This document shows, piece by piece, positions 63,837-64,000 of a stretch of DNA of 64,000 nucleotides. A program made the translations under genes and the position numbers. Position 1 is the stretch's first letter. Every line of letters starts with the position of its first letter. The notes under the pieces are model-generated. The model had not been told where the DNA came from, did no database searches, and worked only from the letters and a program-made list of their open reading frames with translations. This DNA comes from Pseudobdellovibrionaceae bacterium (GTDB lineage Bacteria; Bdellovibrionota; Bdellovibrionia; Bdellovibrionales; Bdellovibrionaceae): NCBI GenBank assembly GCA_019637875.1, contig JAHBUW010000001.1, positions 490,644-554,643 of the forward strand, written 5' to 3'.

Positions 63837-64000
63837 ATGAACATTTCCTCATGGACCGGCTTCGCGATTGCATTCGGCGTGCTCTACTTCGGGGTCTTCA
63901 AAGGCGCGACGAATCCATTTTTGTTTCTGGATTCCCACGCCTTGATTCTCGTGCTCGGCGGAACGCTCGCGGCGACCTTGATCGCCTTTCCCTTCCGCCG
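63837..64000 (+). CDS. motA: Flagellar motor stator protein MotA (N-terminal part)
   Basis: 54 codons run from the ATG at 63837 to the right edge. The translated start has a first membrane helix (GFAIAFGVLYFGVFKG), the linker NPFLFLDSHA, and LILVLGGTLAATLIAFPF, the second helix start typical of MotA (family form LDPHAxxIVLGGTLAA). MotA with MotB forms the proton channel that turns the flagellum. No ribosome binding site precedes the ATG. A MotB gene would be expected downstream, outside the window. Confidence 0.85.
   Translation, partial: MNISSWTGFAIAFGVLYFGVFKGATNPFLFLDSHALILVLGGTLAATLIAFPFR

Noticed and set aside
63644..63844. 66-codon minus-strand frame between the subtilase and motA
   Set aside because: It overlaps the motA start, has no ribosome binding site and no recognisable features.

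Overview
The window looks like a chromosomal segment of a GC-rich (roughly 60 % by eye) Gram-negative bacterium of the Bdellovibrio kind (Bdellovibrionota). This rests on the dcw (division and cell wall) gene order, an LPS-type envelope (LpxH-like enzyme, many beta-barrel outer-membrane proteins and lipoproteins), an m-DAP type MurE, a MotA start at the right edge, a large fibre-like surface protein, and small exported proteins whose N-terminus ends in FQNCG, which I associate with that group. No rRNA, tRNA, insertion sequence, prophage or CRISPR array was seen.

Layout. 1-8.1 kb: an unknown partial gene, a ~1000-residue fibre-like exported protein, then on the minus strand a zinc carboxypeptidase, a barrel protein, hypoxanthine phosphoribosyltransferase and a zinc-ribbon membrane protein. 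8.1-31.3 kb: the dcw cluster on the plus strand (rsmH, ftsL, ftsI, murE, murF, mraY, murD, ftsW, murG, murC, murB, ftsQ, ftsA, ftsZ). It is interrupted three times: by two paralogous barrel genes, a gene-end remnant and a hydrolase between ftsI and murE; by a lipoprotein gene between murD and ftsW; and by a lipoprotein, a barrel protein and a small FQNCG protein between murC and murB. 31.3-42.4 kb: an LpxH-like phosphatase, a CvfB-like RNA-binding protein, a minus-strand operon of M3 peptidase, NAD kinase and recN, a translationally coupled AMIN-like/barrel pair, and an HNH endonuclease gene. 42.4-43.45 kb: a gene-free kilobase with competing hairpins and a 590-base tract without a single G on the plus strand. 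43.45-49.7 kb: a reduced threonyl-tRNA synthetase, a long-chain acyl-CoA synthetase, a Ser/Thr kinase with PEGA repeats, and coaE. 49.7-57.1 kb: an envelope island in which three related FadL-like barrel proteins alternate with two lipoproteins. 57.1-63.65 kb: a tightly overlapping minus-strand operon of a subtilisin-family protease and two cysteine-rich lipoproteins sharing a ~50-60 residue repeat I do not recognise. The window ends in the first 54 codons of motA.

The dcw genes together make lipid II (MurB-F, MraY, MurG) and build the divisome (FtsL, FtsI, FtsW, FtsQ, FtsA, FtsZ). Most of the rest concerns the envelope. The strongest candidates for undescribed biology are the protease/Cys-repeat lipoprotein operon, the G-free repeat tract beside the HNH gene, and the stand-alone ThrRS core. 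Family calls come from motifs read by eye; no database search was run.
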